Source of the DNA: Phytopseudomonas daroniae
GTDB taxonomy: Bacteria; Pseudomonadota; Gammaproteobacteria; Pseudomonadales; Pseudomonadaceae
Direction: 5' to 3'
Length of the DNA: 64,000 nt
NCBI RefSeq assembly: GCF_004327285.1
Contig: NZ_QJUI01000020.1
Coordinates: forward strand, 1 to 64,000
The position numbers and the translations under genes were made by a program. A model generated the notes under the pieces. It saw only the letters and a program-made list of their open reading frames with translations, searched no databases and was not told the origin of the DNA. Shown piece after piece: positions 9,448 to 18,238 of this stretch (its first letter is position 1; every line of letters starts with the position of its first letter).

Positions 9448-10326
9448 TCATCCAAGGCTGCCCGTCAGGTCGTCGAAGAGTTCGTCAACCGACAGGGCGC
9501 GCGGAATGATCTTCTGGTCGAGTGCCCAGTCGATCGCGGTCTGCAGCCCCTTGCGGTTGGCCTCCAGGCCCAGCGGCGGGAACACCTCTGGCACACCGCC
9601 TTCGGTAAACTCGCGACTCTCGGCGATCATGCGGTAGATCTCCCTCACGACCTCGGGGTGTTTCTTCGAGATGTCCTGATGGACGACGAACATATGATTG
9701 ATCGGCACGAAGCCTTCGCGTTCGTACCAGGCCTTGGCGGCGTTATGTGCATCGGGCACCAGCGTGCGTACGCGCGGATCTTTTGGCATATCCTCGCCAA
9801 GCAGGGCTGCGTCGAGCTCGCCATCGAGCATCATCTGCGGGATGCTGGAGCCAGCCGGTAGGCGGATGCAGTTTTCCGGGTCATGGTACTCGGCCAGGTG
9901 GCCGTCACCGAGTGTCATCCAGGTGACCTTGTCGAGGTTTACGCCGTACTCGTGGCGCAACACGCCGCGAATCCATAGACCGGTGGTCTGGGCGTAGGTA
10001 CGCACACCCACCCGCTTGCCCTCGATGTCCTTTGGATCGAGGTGGCCGAAGTCGATGTTGAACCCGGCACAGTGGTGTTGCAAGCGCCCCGAAATCGGCG
10101 CAGGAAGTAGCACGTAAGGTTTGCCATAGGCTTTGGCCTGCAGGAAAGTGAGGATGGCCAGTTCGCCGGCATCGAACTTGTTCTCGCGCACCATGGCTTT
10201 GAAGCCGTTGTGCGCCGGCGTGGGGCCGCAGTAGTCGAGTGTGACGAGGTCGGATTTCACTCGTCCATCCTTCATCGCCTTGGTGACCGGATAATCGGCC
10301 AGGTTCGTGCGCAGGGTCAGCGCCAT
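9448..10326 (-). CDS. 4,5-dihydroxyphthalate decarboxylase-like protein (periplasmic-binding-protein fold)
   Basis: A 292-residue protein of the family that includes 4,5-dihydroxyphthalate decarboxylase (Pht5) and related PBP-like proteins: LRTNLADYPVTKAMKDGRVK at the N-terminus, FKAMVRENKFDAGELAILTF, the DIEGKRVGVRTYAQTTGLWIRG block, and an EANRKGLQTAIDWALDQKII C-terminus. It starts directly with the domain and has no signal peptide, which argues for a cytoplasmic enzyme rather than a transporter component. It is the last gene of a six-gene leftward operon (28 bases after the ThDP enzyme) and is a paralogue of the first gene. Actual substrate unknown. Confidence 0.78.
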   Translation of the reverse strand: MALTLRTNLADYPVTKAMKDGRVKSDLVTLDYCGPTPAHNGFKAMVRENKFDAGELAILTFLQAKAYGKPYVLLPAPISGRLQHHCAGFNIDFGHLDPKDIEGKRVGVRTYAQTTGLWIRGVLRHEYGVNLDKVTWMTLGDGHLAEYHDPENCIRLPAGSSIPQMMLDGELDAALLGEDMPKDPRVRTLVPDAHNAAKAWYEREGFVPINHMFVVHQDISKKHPEVVREIYRMIAESREFTEGGVPEVFPPLGLEANRKGLQTAIDWALDQKIIPRALSVDELFDDLTGSLG

Positions 10327-10354
10327 GGGAGTCTCCTTTGGATTCAGGAACAGT

Positions 10355-11905
10355 TCAGAGTTTGACTTCGATCAGGCAAGGGCCCGGCTCTCGGGCCGAG
10401 TTGACCATGGCCTTGTAGAAGCCTTCGGCGGTATCCACGGCAACGCTGGGCACCCCCATGCTTTTGGCCATGGCCTGCCAGTCGATGCTTGGACGGTCGA
10501 TGTCGATCATCGACAGCGCACGCTCCCCAGGCGTCCCGGCACCCATGTTGGCGTACTCGGCCTTGAGAATGGCGTAGGTGTTGTTCGCGAAGATGATCGT
10601 CGTGACGTTCAGGTTCTCGCGGGCTTGTGTCCACAGCGACTGGATCGTGTACATCGCGCTGCCGTCACCGACCATGCAGAACACTCGGCGATCCGGGCAG
10701 GCCAGCGCCGCGCCGGTTGCCACGGGCGTGGAATAGCCGATGGATCCGCCCATGTTGTTTATGAGGTCGTGCGGCTGCGCGCCGATGGTCAGTCCGATTG
10801 ACTCGCGGCCCGTGGTCAGCGATTCGTCGACGAGAATGCAGTGTTCGGGCAGGGCCGCTGCCAGCGCATGGGCGATGCTCGTGGGGTTGAGCGCACCGGT
10901 TGGAACTGGCGTCTGGATACGCGGCTGGACTATCGCAGAAACACTAGTGGCGCCGAGCGCGTGGAGCAGCATGTCGAAGGCGAGTTCGCTGTCCTCGTCG
11001 GCCTCGACGAGCTCATGCACCATCGTTCCCTCGGCCTTGAGCAGGCTCGGCTTGTCCGGGTAGGCGAAGAAGGCCACGGGCTCTCGGGTCTCGACCGTGA
11101 CGATGTGCTTGAAGTCCTTGAGGAAAGCCATGGCCTGCGGTACAGCATAGGGGATGCGCGAGATTGGGACGAAGCCTGCGCCGCGTTCGATACGTGCCGT
11201 GAAGAACTGCGAGCCCAACTGAGCGCCAGTGGCCGCGGCTACACGGCCGGCCTTCTCCAGCGCCGCACCGCGTGTAGCCTTGTTGGCGAGGATGATCAGT
11301 GTCGGCTCGCCCGAGCGCAGCACCCGGGCGACATGCTCGATACGTTCGACGCTCGGCGTCTTGCGTTTGGCCGCCACAGGCGGTGGCAGCACCGGAGCTG
11401 CGCCGGTCTGCTGCCAGGACGTGTCGCCGGGCAGAATCAAAGTGGCTATCTGCCCGGGATGCTCACTTGCCTTGGCCACGGCCTGGGCCGTGTCCCAGGC
11501 GATGGAGTCCGCCGATTCCGCGCGACGCACCCAGTGACTCAGCGGACGCGCCAAGCCCTCGATGTCGGAAGTCAGCGGTGGGTCGTACTTGAGGTGCGAC
11601 GCGGAATGCTCGCCGATGATATTGACCATGCCCGACGAGGCGCGCTTGGCGTTGTGGATGTTAGCCAGGCCGTTGGCCAGGCCAGGCCCCAGGTGCAGAA
11701 GCGTCGAGGCCGGCTTGTCCTTCATCCGGTACCAGCCGTCGGCAGCGCCGGTGGCTACACCCTCGAAGAGACACAGCACGCTACGCATCTTCGGGTTTTC
11801 ACCCAGTGCTGCGAGGAAATGCATCTCCGAGGTGCCCGGGTTGGCAAAGCAAATGTCCACGTCCTGGTCGATCAGGGTCGCGACGAGACTTTCTGCGCCA
11901 TTCAT
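10355..11905 (-). CDS. Thiamine diphosphate-dependent enzyme (acetolactate synthase/2-oxoacid decarboxylase-like)
   Basis: A 516-residue ThDP enzyme. The N-terminal PYR domain shows DICFANPGTSEMHFLAAL and the catalytic glutamate context VLCLFEGVATGAADG; the C-terminal PP domain has the ThDP motif GDGSAMYTIQSLWTQARENL ending at ...IFANN. It resembles the acetolactate synthase-large-subunit-like family found in catabolic clusters, whose members decarboxylate or carboligate 2-oxo acids. ATG 11903-11905 (MNGAESLV) was chosen because it lies 4 bases after the aldolase stop; the longer open frame is antisense-like shadow. In this operon it could decarboxylate the 2-oxo acid made by the aldolase or hydratase, giving an aldehyde for the dehydrogenase at 22.5 kb (inference). 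Confidence 0.83.
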   Translation of the reverse strand: MNGAESLVATLIDQDVDICFANPGTSEMHFLAALGENPKMRSVLCLFEGVATGAADGWYRMKDKPASTLLHLGPGLANGLANIHNAKRASSGMVNIIGEHSASHLKYDPPLTSDIEGLARPLSHWVRRAESADSIAWDTAQAVAKASEHPGQIATLILPGDTSWQQTGAAPVLPPPVAAKRKTPSVERIEHVARVLRSGEPTLIILANKATRGAALEKAGRVAAATGAQLGSQFFTARIERGAGFVPISRIPYAVPQAMAFLKDFKHIVTVETREPVAFFAYPDKPSLLKAEGTMVHELVEADEDSELAFDMLLHALGATSVSAIVQPRIQTPVPTGALNPTSIAHALAAALPEHCILVDESLTTGRESIGLTIGAQPHDLINNMGGSIGYSTPVATGAALACPDRRVFCMVGDGSAMYTIQSLWTQARENLNVTTIIFANNTYAILKAEYANMGAGTPGERALSMIDIDRPSIDWQAMAKSMGVPSVAVDTAEGFYKAMVNSAREPGPCLIEVKL

Positions 11906-11909
11906 AGCC

Positions 11910-12773
11910 TCAGTACCCCGCCATTTCGCGAGCCTGACCGACCACACCATAAGAGCGTTTGGGGGCCGATAGCAGCATGCGGTAGCCTTCGTCGAGCAGG
12001 CGACGATGGTTGCTGGCGGTGACATGCGGATTGCCGACGACCACGTTGTGTTTCTGGCAGGTCTCGACGATACGGCGCATCGCGTCCTGGACTTCAGGGT
12101 GCTCGTACTGGCGTGGCAAACCCAGCTCCTGGCTCAAGTCGCCCTCGCCGATCAGGATGAAACCGATGCCAGGCACGTTGGCGAGGATGTCGTCCAGGTT
12201 TTCGATGGCTTGAGTGCTCTCGCACATCAGGCCAACCAGGATTTCGCCCTGAGGGGCCAATGGCCAAACGTCGGCCTTCTGGTAGTACTCGGCCATCGAC
12301 AGGCCCCAGTAGCGAGCCGCGTTGGCCGGGCCATCGCCGCGGACGCCCTTGGGCTCGTAAAGCGCCGCACTCTTCGGTCGTGCATAACGGCAGGATGCGA
12401 CGGCGTTGTAGGCCTGTTCCACTGTTGCCACGTGCGGCCAGATCACGCCATAACAGCCACGATCCAATACCTGCTTGGCGAAGCTTTGGTTCATCTCGAT
12501 GCCGTTGGCGGGGATACGGGCGATCGGCGTCACCTGCGGCGCCACCGAGCCCGATTCGGCGATCTGCTTGCGGCTCAGCATGTACTGCAACGCATCGCCG
12601 AGCGCGCTGACATCGTACGGGTTGTGTTCCATCTCATAGACAATGCCATCGTACGGGGAGTCGCTCATTTCTATGGCGGTCTGTTTGTCCAGCTTGGCAA
12701 AGGCCATGTAGGCGGGCTTGCCGGATTCGAGGGCGCCGATGATGCTGTTGAGACGTGTGGTGGTCATGTTCAC
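11910..12773 (-). CDS. HpcH/HpaI-family aldolase
   Basis: A 287-residue class II aldolase of the HpcH/HpaI (2,4-dihydroxyhept-2-ene-1,7-dioate aldolase / citrate lyase beta) superfamily. It has the YDGIVYEMEHNPYDVSALGD active-site block, and the metal-binding glutamate and aspartate in LVGLMCESTQAIENLDDIL and FILIGEGDLSQELGLP. These enzymes cleave 4-hydroxy-2-oxo acids to pyruvate and an aldehyde or oxaloacetate, which fits cleavage of 4-carboxy-4-hydroxy-2-oxoadipate or a related compound made by the LigJ-like hydratase in the same operon (inference). It is 23 bases after the amidohydrolase gene and 4 bases before the ThDP enzyme. Confidence 0.85.
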   Translation of the reverse strand: MNMTTTRLNSIIGALESGKPAYMAFAKLDKQTAIEMSDSPYDGIVYEMEHNPYDVSALGDALQYMLSRKQIAESGSVAPQVTPIARIPANGIEMNQSFAKQVLDRGCYGVIWPHVATVEQAYNAVASCRYARPKSAALYEPKGVRGDGPANAARYWGLSMAEYYQKADVWPLAPQGEILVGLMCESTQAIENLDDILANVPGIGFILIGEGDLSQELGLPRQYEHPEVQDAMRRIVETCQKHNVVVGNPHVTASNHRRLLDEGYRMLLSAPKRSYGVVGQAREMAGY

Positions 12774-12796
12774 TTCCTCATGAAATTGATTCAGCC

Positions 12797-13642
12797 TCAG
12801 CGCAATGCCGGGTACAGCTTTTGCGCGGTCTTGCCGAAGATCCAGGATCGATCCTCTTCGTTGAGGCAGGCCAGGCCCTTCTCGGCTATCGCTAGAATCT
12901 CCTTGAGGGTGCCGGGCGAGGTGGGGAAATTAGAGCCCCAGGCCATGCGCTGCGCACCGAACGCCTCGACCACTCGGGGAAAGAAGGTCTCGGCGCTTGC
13001 TTTTTCCCTCTCCACGTCGCCGAAGATGCGCGGCGTAAGCTTCAAGTAGATGTTGGGCAGGTCGGCAAGCGCGAACAGGCTGGCGGCGTTGGCATAGGGC
13101 GGGCCATCGAGTACGTCGGGGCGCCCGAGGTGGTCGAGGATGATGTTCACGTCCGGAAATTTCTCGGCCAGCATACGCACCTGGGGTAGGCCGATCGGGC
13201 CGGTCTGGATGCACATTGGCAGCTTCAGCTCAGCCAGCGCCTCCCAAGCCTTGAAGGACTTGGGGTTGTCGAGTTCGCTGGGATCGAAATCCTTGGTCGA
13301 ACCGCCGGTGAAGATGCGCAGGCCGGCGAGGCCCTTGTCGACCCAGCTCTTGATCACGGCGGGGACGTCGTCGGGCAGCATATCCACTGAGCCTACGGCC
13401 ACGAGCCGATCCTTGTACTGGTTGCAGCCGTCGACGACGTAGCTGTTGTCGAAGCCGTAGGTCGTCGAGGAGTGCACGACGGCGGCTTTGCCGACGCCGG
13501 CCTCGTCCATGGCCTCGATCAGTGTCTCGACGGTGCTCGGCCGCTCCTGCGACCAGTCCGAACGCTTGCCGAACAGTGGCGCGGGCGGGTAGCGCTTCTC
13601 GTCGCCCGAGATGATGTGAGGGTGGATGTCGATAATGTTCAT
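12797..13642 (-). CDS. Amidohydrolase-family TIM-barrel protein (paralogue 1)
   Basis: A 281-residue metal-dependent hydrolase of the amidohydrolase-2 type (the group holding 2-pyrone-4,6-dicarboxylate lactonase and ACMSD-like enzymes). It starts with the metal motif IDIHPHIIS (HxH). Later metal or active-site positions are seen in VNIILDHLGRPD and MAWGSNFPTSPG. The family hydrolyses lactones or decarboxylates aromatic acids. A clear paralogue lies at 18381-19262 in the rightward cluster (shared IDIHPHIIS, AMDEAGV.KAA.VHSSTTYG, LPNIYLK.TP). It is the third gene of the leftward operon. The exact reaction cannot be assigned. Confidence 0.82.
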   Translation of the reverse strand: MNIIDIHPHIISGDEKRYPPAPLFGKRSDWSQERPSTVETLIEAMDEAGVGKAAVVHSSTTYGFDNSYVVDGCNQYKDRLVAVGSVDMLPDDVPAVIKSWVDKGLAGLRIFTGGSTKDFDPSELDNPKSFKAWEALAELKLPMCIQTGPIGLPQVRMLAEKFPDVNIILDHLGRPDVLDGPPYANAASLFALADLPNIYLKLTPRIFGDVEREKASAETFFPRVVEAFGAQRMAWGSNFPTSPGTLKEILAIAEKGLACLNEEDRSWIFGKTAQKLYPALR

Positions 13643-13656
13643 GCTCTGCCCCTGCC

Positions 13657-14697
13657 TTACTTGCCTTTGGCCTTCAGATGCTTGTCGAGACGCGGATAGA
13701 CGCGCCGAACGTTGCCTTCGAAGATGGCATGGCGATCCGCATCGGAAAGCGCCGTGCAGGCATCCAGATACCGCTTGGTGTCGTCGAAGTACTGGTCGGT
13801 GTCTGGATCCTTGCCCCGTACGGCACCGACCATTTCCGAGCCGAACAGCACGTTGCTCGTCGGCACGACCTTGGTCAGCAGCTCCACGCCTGGGTGGTGG
13901 TAGACGCAGGTATCGAAGAAGATGTTTTCCAGCAGACCCTCCAGCGGACGCTTGGCCATCTCCAGCGACATGCCGCGATAGCGGCCCCAGTGGTAGGGCA
14001 CGGCGCCGCCACCATGGGGGATGACCAGACGCAGCGTCGGGAAGTCCTTGAACAGGTCACTCTGCAGGAGCTGCATGAAAACCGAGGTGTCGGCGTTCAG
14101 GTAATGTGCGCCCGTACCGTGGTGGCAGGGGTTGCACGAGGCCGCGACGTGGATCATGGCAGGCACGTCGAGATCGCACAGTGCCTCGAACAGCGGGTAC
14201 CACTCGCGATCAGTGATAGGCGTTCCGGTCCAGTAGCCGCCGCTTGGATCAGGGTTCAGGTTACAGCCGACGAAGCCCATCTCCTCGATACAGCGGCGCA
14301 ACTCGGGAATGGAGTTCTTGGGTGGCGCCAGTGGCGACTGCGGTAGCTGGCAGACGGGCACGAAGTTGTCAGGGTAGATGTCGCAGACGCGGCGCACGAG
14401 GTTGTTGGAGACTTCGGCCCATTCCAGGCTCGTGCGTTCGTTGCCGAGGTGGTGACTCATCAAGCCGGCGATCGGCGAGAACAGGGTGAGGTCACCGCCG
14501 CGCTCTTTCTGCAGCCGCAACTGGCCGTTGCCGACGCCTTCGCGGATCTGATCGTCAGTCACATGGGCACCAGACAGCGACGGCGCGTTGAGCGGGTCGT
14601 CGGCGAATTCGATCTGTTTGGCGCGCCAGTCGCGGAACGAAGCGGGGACGGTCGTGAAGTGACCGTGGCAATCGATAATCATGATCTGCTCCGTCAA
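13657..14697 (-). CDS. 4-oxalomesaconate hydratase-like amidohydrolase (LigJ-like)
   Basis: A 346-residue zinc-type amidohydrolase closely matching, from memory, LigJ of the protocatechuate 4,5-cleavage pathway: MIIDCHGHFTT start, QLRLQKERGGDLTLFSPIAG, NLNPDPSGGYWT, GTGAHYLNADTSVFMQLLQS, LVIPHGGGAVPYHWGRYRG, FFDTCVYHHPGVELL and a VRRVYPRLDKHLKAKGK end. LigJ hydrates 4-oxalomesaconate to 4-carboxy-4-hydroxy-2-oxoadipate. It starts 2 bases after the preceding gene and is followed 14 bases later by the second amidohydrolase. This is the best single clue that the operon handles meta-cleavage products of an aromatic acid. Confidence 0.82.
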   Translation of the reverse strand: MTEQIMIIDCHGHFTTVPASFRDWRAKQIEFADDPLNAPSLSGAHVTDDQIREGVGNGQLRLQKERGGDLTLFSPIAGLMSHHLGNERTSLEWAEVSNNLVRRVCDIYPDNFVPVCQLPQSPLAPPKNSIPELRRCIEEMGFVGCNLNPDPSGGYWTGTPITDREWYPLFEALCDLDVPAMIHVAASCNPCHHGTGAHYLNADTSVFMQLLQSDLFKDFPTLRLVIPHGGGAVPYHWGRYRGMSLEMAKRPLEGLLENIFFDTCVYHHPGVELLTKVVPTSNVLFGSEMVGAVRGKDPDTDQYFDDTKRYLDACTALSDADRHAIFEGNVRRVYPRLDKHLKAKGK

Positions 14698-14699
14698 AT

Positions 14700-15659
14700 T
14701 CAGGCTTGGGGATCCACGAACAGCTCGTTCATGGACATGCGACGAGGTGTCAGGCCTTGCTTGAACGCGGTCGCCTCGAGTGCCTCGATGGTCTTGCGGT
14801 TGGCTTCGATACCGTAGGGCAGCGGGTCATGGCCGACGATCTTGCGCAGTTCAAGGTACTTTTTGTCGGTCTTGTCGGTGGCCTCGCCGGCATCAAGTCG
14901 GGCGAGATAGTCCTTTTTGGCCTTGTCGAAGGCGTCATAGATGGACTTGGCTACCCAGGGGTGCTCGGCGAGTATCGAGTCTTTCACGACGATGGTGCCG
15001 TGCATGGGGTAGACGCCGGTGCGGGCGTAGTACTCGGCTTCCACTTCGGTCGCATTCGGGAAGAGGTCGGGATAGTCGGCCTCGACTTCTTTCCATCCGT
15101 CCGTGGGGTTGCCTGTACGGCCGATGCCTGCGTTTGCACCAAAACCTGCAACCAACTCGCCGTCGGCCATCATCTCGGCCAGGGGGCGGGAGGCATGAAT
15201 GACATTAGGCGGCAGCTTGAGCTGCGTCACATGCTCCTCGTCGTCGACGACCCAGGTGACCTTGCTCGAGTCGAGACCGAACTCGTCGATGAGCACCTGG
15301 CGGGTCCACACGCCGGTAGTCACCGAATAGGCGCGTACGCCGACCTTCTTGCCTTCCAGATCTTTCGGGGTCTTGATGCCCGCATCCGGGCGAACCAGCA
15401 GGCCGGCGTGATGGAAGCGGCGCACCACAAAGATGGGCAGTGCAACGAAAGGAGCGCCATAGGCGCGGGCGATAATATAGGTGGTCGGGGCAATTTCGCA
15501 GACATCGAATTCGACATCCCGCACCATGCGACGAAAAGCAGCGATCTGTGGTTTGACGGTGATGAATTCGGCATCCACGCCTTCGATGGGGATGGCGCCG
15601 CTGCGAATCGCTGCGGTATGCGGATGATCGGCGATAGCAATCTTAAGATGAACTGACAT
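14700..15659 (-). CDS. 4,5-dihydroxyphthalate decarboxylase-like protein, first gene of the leftward operon
   Basis: A 319-residue protein of the same PBP-fold family as the last gene of the operon: LKIAIADHPHTAAIRSGAIP, FRRMVRDVEFDVCEIAPTTY, DLEGKKVGVRAYSVTTGVWT, HDPLPYGIEANRKTIEALEA. It has no signal peptide, so a cytoplasmic decarboxylase-like or ligand-binding role is more likely than ABC transport. It is preceded by the 41-bp element shared with tctC and the porin and is divergent from the first LysR gene. Substrate unknown; a phthalate-like dihydroxylated acid would fit the family. Confidence 0.78.
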   Translation of the reverse strand: MSVHLKIAIADHPHTAAIRSGAIPIEGVDAEFITVKPQIAAFRRMVRDVEFDVCEIAPTTYIIARAYGAPFVALPIFVVRRFHHAGLLVRPDAGIKTPKDLEGKKVGVRAYSVTTGVWTRQVLIDEFGLDSSKVTWVVDDEEHVTQLKLPPNVIHASRPLAEMMADGELVAGFGANAGIGRTGNPTDGWKEVEADYPDLFPNATEVEAEYYARTGVYPMHGTIVVKDSILAEHPWVAKSIYDAFDKAKKDYLARLDAGEATDKTDKKYLELRKIVGHDPLPYGIEANRKTIEALEATAFKQGLTPRRMSMNELFVDPQA

Positions 15660-15827
15660 TTATTTTTCCTTGTTAGTGATCTTTATCAAACGACTACTTG
15701 CAGATTTGCGGGTCAGCCTTTGCGCGGCGGTAGCGCCAAGACTTCTGCAAACGGGGCTGAATCGGTGCCTGCGCCACCTGCTTGACTGTGGGATGCATTC
15801 GTATGCTGCCCACGAGTAGCCCCTCCG

Positions 15828-15868
15828 TCGATTGAGTAAAAATGGGTTAGGCTTAACGAAATGGTAAA
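15828..15868 (-). promoter_or_regulatory. 41-bp shared promoter element, copy C (leftward operon)
   Basis: Read on the minus strand it begins TTTACCATTTCGTTAAGC and ends CTCAATCGA, 41 bases in total. It aligns without gaps to 17014-17054 and 24761-24801 on the plus strand; all three face a downstream gene. It lies 19 bases from the LysR start at 15887 and 168 bases before the operon start, which suits a LysR-type operator that also allows autoregulation. Confidence 0.6.
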
Positions 15869-15886
15869 GCTGCTGAGGTGCACGAC

Positions 15887-16894
15887 GTGGCAGAGTTCGA
15901 CTGGTACCTGCAGGTCAACCTGAAGGCGCGGCACTTGCGCCTGCTCGTGGCGATCGACACGTACCGCAATCTGACCCAAGTGGCCGAGGTCACTCATGTG
16001 ACCGTGCCTGCCGTGTCGAAGTCATTGGCCGAGCTCGAGCGGGGGCTTGGGCTCGCCTTGTTTTCACGCACCGCGCAGGGCTTGATGCCTACGCCGTATG
16101 GCGATTGCCTCATTCGCCACGCGCGAGCAATGCTGGCGATCCTGCACCAGGCCCGCGATGAGCTGAAGTCCCTGAGGTCGGGAGCCGAGGGCAAGGTTCG
16201 CATCGGCATGTTGCCTGCTTCCGCCTCGGCGTTGCTGCCGCAGGCGCTGAGCATTCTGAAGCAGCGGTCGCCTGGTACCAATGTGACGGTGATCGAAGGT
16301 ACGACAGAGTCGCTGCTGCCTGAACTCTGGCAAGGTCGCCTCGATTTGGTCGTGGGCCGCCTACCGGCCCCGGATACGCTCGGCAGCTTCGAGGAAAAGG
16401 AACTTCTCGAGGAGCCGGTGGTGCTGATGACGGGCCGTCACCATCCGTTGGCCCGCAGGAAAAAGCTGAAATGGTCGGATCTATGTCCCTATCCCTGGAT
16501 CTTACCGCCGCCTGGCTCGATATTGCGTGATCCACTGGAGCGGGCGCTCGAGGCGAATGACGTGCCGCTGACCAACAATTATATCGAGACGCTCTCGATT
16601 CACGTCGTCCGTGCACACCTGCAAGTCTCCGAGTTCATCGCGGTAATGGCCGGATCGATCGCCAAGGACTTCGCGCAGCCTCTTCATACGCTTCCCTTGA
16701 GCCTGCCTCGATTGGTTCGCCCGGCCGGCGTGCTGTGGAATCGCAACCGGGGCCTGACAGCCAGTGCACAACTCATGGTTTCGTGCCTGGAAGAAGCTGC
16801 TCGTCAGCTGTCGACGGAGCTCGAGGCAGCATCGCACGGAGGTGTGCGCTTGGCCAAAGCGAAGCGAGTCCGTCACTCAACTGACGCGCTGTAA
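15887..16894 (+). CDS. LysR-type regulator, copy 1 of an inverted pair
   Basis: A 335-residue LysR regulator (GbpR/PcaQ-like in style). The HTH is in LRLLVAIDTYRNLTQVAEVT and VTVPAVSKSLAELERGLGLA; the effector domain follows (EGKVRIGMLPASASALLPQA ... RLDLVVGRLPAPD). GTG 15887 is chosen because the copy at 26537-27544 has an aligned GTG there and both proteins are then 335 residues; GTG 15878 is the alternative. The two copies are almost identical except near the C-terminus. It is divergent from the leftward operon and points at tctC, and the shared 41-bp element lies directly upstream. Confidence 0.88.
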   Translation: MAEFDWYLQVNLKARHLRLLVAIDTYRNLTQVAEVTHVTVPAVSKSLAELERGLGLALFSRTAQGLMPTPYGDCLIRHARAMLAILHQARDELKSLRSGAEGKVRIGMLPASASALLPQALSILKQRSPGTNVTVIEGTTESLLPELWQGRLDLVVGRLPAPDTLGSFEEKELLEEPVVLMTGRHHPLARRKKLKWSDLCPYPWILPPPGSILRDPLERALEANDVPLTNNYIETLSIHVVRAHLQVSEFIAVMAGSIAKDFAQPLHTLPLSLPRLVRPAGVLWNRNRGLTASAQLMVSCLEEAARQLSTELEAASHGGVRLAKAKRVRHSTDAL

Positions 16895-17206
16895 CGCGCA
16901 GCCCGGGCGCTATTGTCTCGGCACGAATGATCTGTTGCCTGCCAGGGAGACTCTTCACCCGTGGCGCTTTCCGGTGACCAGTCAGATCCTGCCCCCATCT
17001 CGCTACGTCAGGGTTAACCATTTGCTTAAAGCATGAGTGGCTTTTCTCAATAGACACTGGGATGGCGCACGGACAACATTTCGACACGCCTATTCAGCAA
17101 GGGAGATTGCCCGAAAGATCCGGGTATTCCGGACAAGCTGGATCGATCCTGGGATTTCGATGGCGTATTCCTATCCAACTAACAATTATTATTAGGAGAC
17201 AAAGCC
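16895..17206. other. Intergenic region upstream of tctC
   Basis: It holds no gene. It carries copy A of the shared 41-bp element at 17014-17054 and a ribosome site TTAGGAGA just before ATG 17207. A perfect small inverted repeat TGCTTAAAGCA lies inside the element. Confidence 0.5.
17014..17054 (+). promoter_or_regulatory. 41-bp shared promoter element, copy A (tctC)
   Basis: It begins TTAACCATTTGCTTAAAGC and ends CTCAATAGA. Conserved in all three copies without gaps are TTWACCAT at positions 1-8, AA at 15-16 and CTCAATNGA at 33-41. It lies 152 bases before the tctC start. Confidence 0.6.
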
Positions 17207-18238
17207 ATGGGCATTACACGCAGAGCGGCCTTGTTCAGTTGTGCGCTCACAGCTGCGACGCTCGTTGCTGGGCCGGCTTTTGGTCAATCAGTCGAGGAAT
17301 TCTATCGTGGCAAAGCGCTCACTCTTATCGTAAGCGCCGATGCAGGCACGCCGACGGACACTTTTGCGCGCCAGTTCGCGCGTTTTTTTGCAAAGCATAT
17401 TCCTGGGCAGCCCATACCGGTGGTACAGAACGTCATCGGAGCAGGAGGGATGGTTGCGGCCGCTTCGCTCCAGACTTCGCAGCCTAAAGACGGAACCGTT
17501 GTTGGCTTTCTACAGCGCAACAACCTCTACACGCCGCTGCTGGAACCGAAGCAGAGCAACTTCGATCCACGGAAAGTAACGTGGCTTGGCAGTCTCGACA
17601 AGGTCAACTATGCCCTGGTCGCGATGACCCGAACCGGGGTAACCACGGCAGATGATCTCTTCAAGGAGGAACTGATCATTGGTGCGACCGGCTTCTCTAA
17701 CGAGAACCGGATCTTGCCGGCAATGCTCAACAAGTATGTTGGCACCAAGATGAAGATCGTTCCTGGCTATACGGGGCGCAGCGAAGTCTATCTGGCGATG
17801 CAGCGCGGCGAAGTCGATGGCTGGGCCTCGACCATTGACGGGGTGCAGGAGGGGGAGCCGGCACGGATGCTCGCCGATGGCGAGATGAAAGTGCTACTGC
17901 ATCTGGCCTGGAAAAGCGATCCCGCCTTCTCTGATGTCCCGAACCTGAGTGCTTATGTCACCGACCCCGACGTAAAGGCTTTGTTTGACTTCTTCGTGTC
18001 TCCCTTCGAGGCCGGGCGGCCTATCGCGTTGCCGCAAGGCGTTCCTCAAGATCGACTGGATGCGCTGCGTGCGGCTTTCTCCGCGACGATCGCCGATCCC
18101 GAGTTCATCGCTGCGGTGGAAGGTGCGGGCTTTCCGGTCAATGCCATTGACGCGGTGGCGATGGAACGGATCATAAATAAAATTTATGACGCCCCCGTTT
18201 CGGTGATTGAAGAAGCACGCAAGTTTCGCAATCTTTAA
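17207..18238 (+). CDS. tctC: TctC-like substrate-binding protein of a tripartite tricarboxylate transporter
   Basis: A 343-residue periplasmic receptor (Bug/TctC family). The signal peptide MGITRRAALFSCALTAATLV ends near PAFGQ. The mature protein has EEFYRGKALTLIVSADAG, IPVVQNVIGAGGMVAAASLQ and EVYLAMQRGEVDGWAS, all typical of TctC proteins that bind citrate, aromatic acids such as terephthalate, or other carboxylates. The matching membrane component is the fused TctA-TctB at 19368-21380, separated by an amidohydrolase gene. The upstream 41-bp element links it to the other cluster. Confidence 0.88.
   Translation: MGITRRAALFSCALTAATLVAGPAFGQSVEEFYRGKALTLIVSADAGTPTDTFARQFARFFAKHIPGQPIPVVQNVIGAGGMVAAASLQTSQPKDGTVVGFLQRNNLYTPLLEPKQSNFDPRKVTWLGSLDKVNYALVAMTRTGVTTADDLFKEELIIGATGFSNENRILPAMLNKYVGTKMKIVPGYTGRSEVYLAMQRGEVDGWASTIDGVQEGEPARMLADGEMKVLLHLAWKSDPAFSDVPNLSAYVTDPDVKALFDFFVSPFEAGRPIALPQGVPQDRLDALRAAFSATIADPEFIAAVEGAGFPVNAIDAVAMERIINKIYDAPVSVIEEARKFRNL

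Noticed and set aside
10841..12022. Plus-strand open frame of 393 codons opposite the ThDP enzyme
   Set aside because: Antisense shadow in high-GC DNA; the ThDP motif on the other strand is unambiguous.
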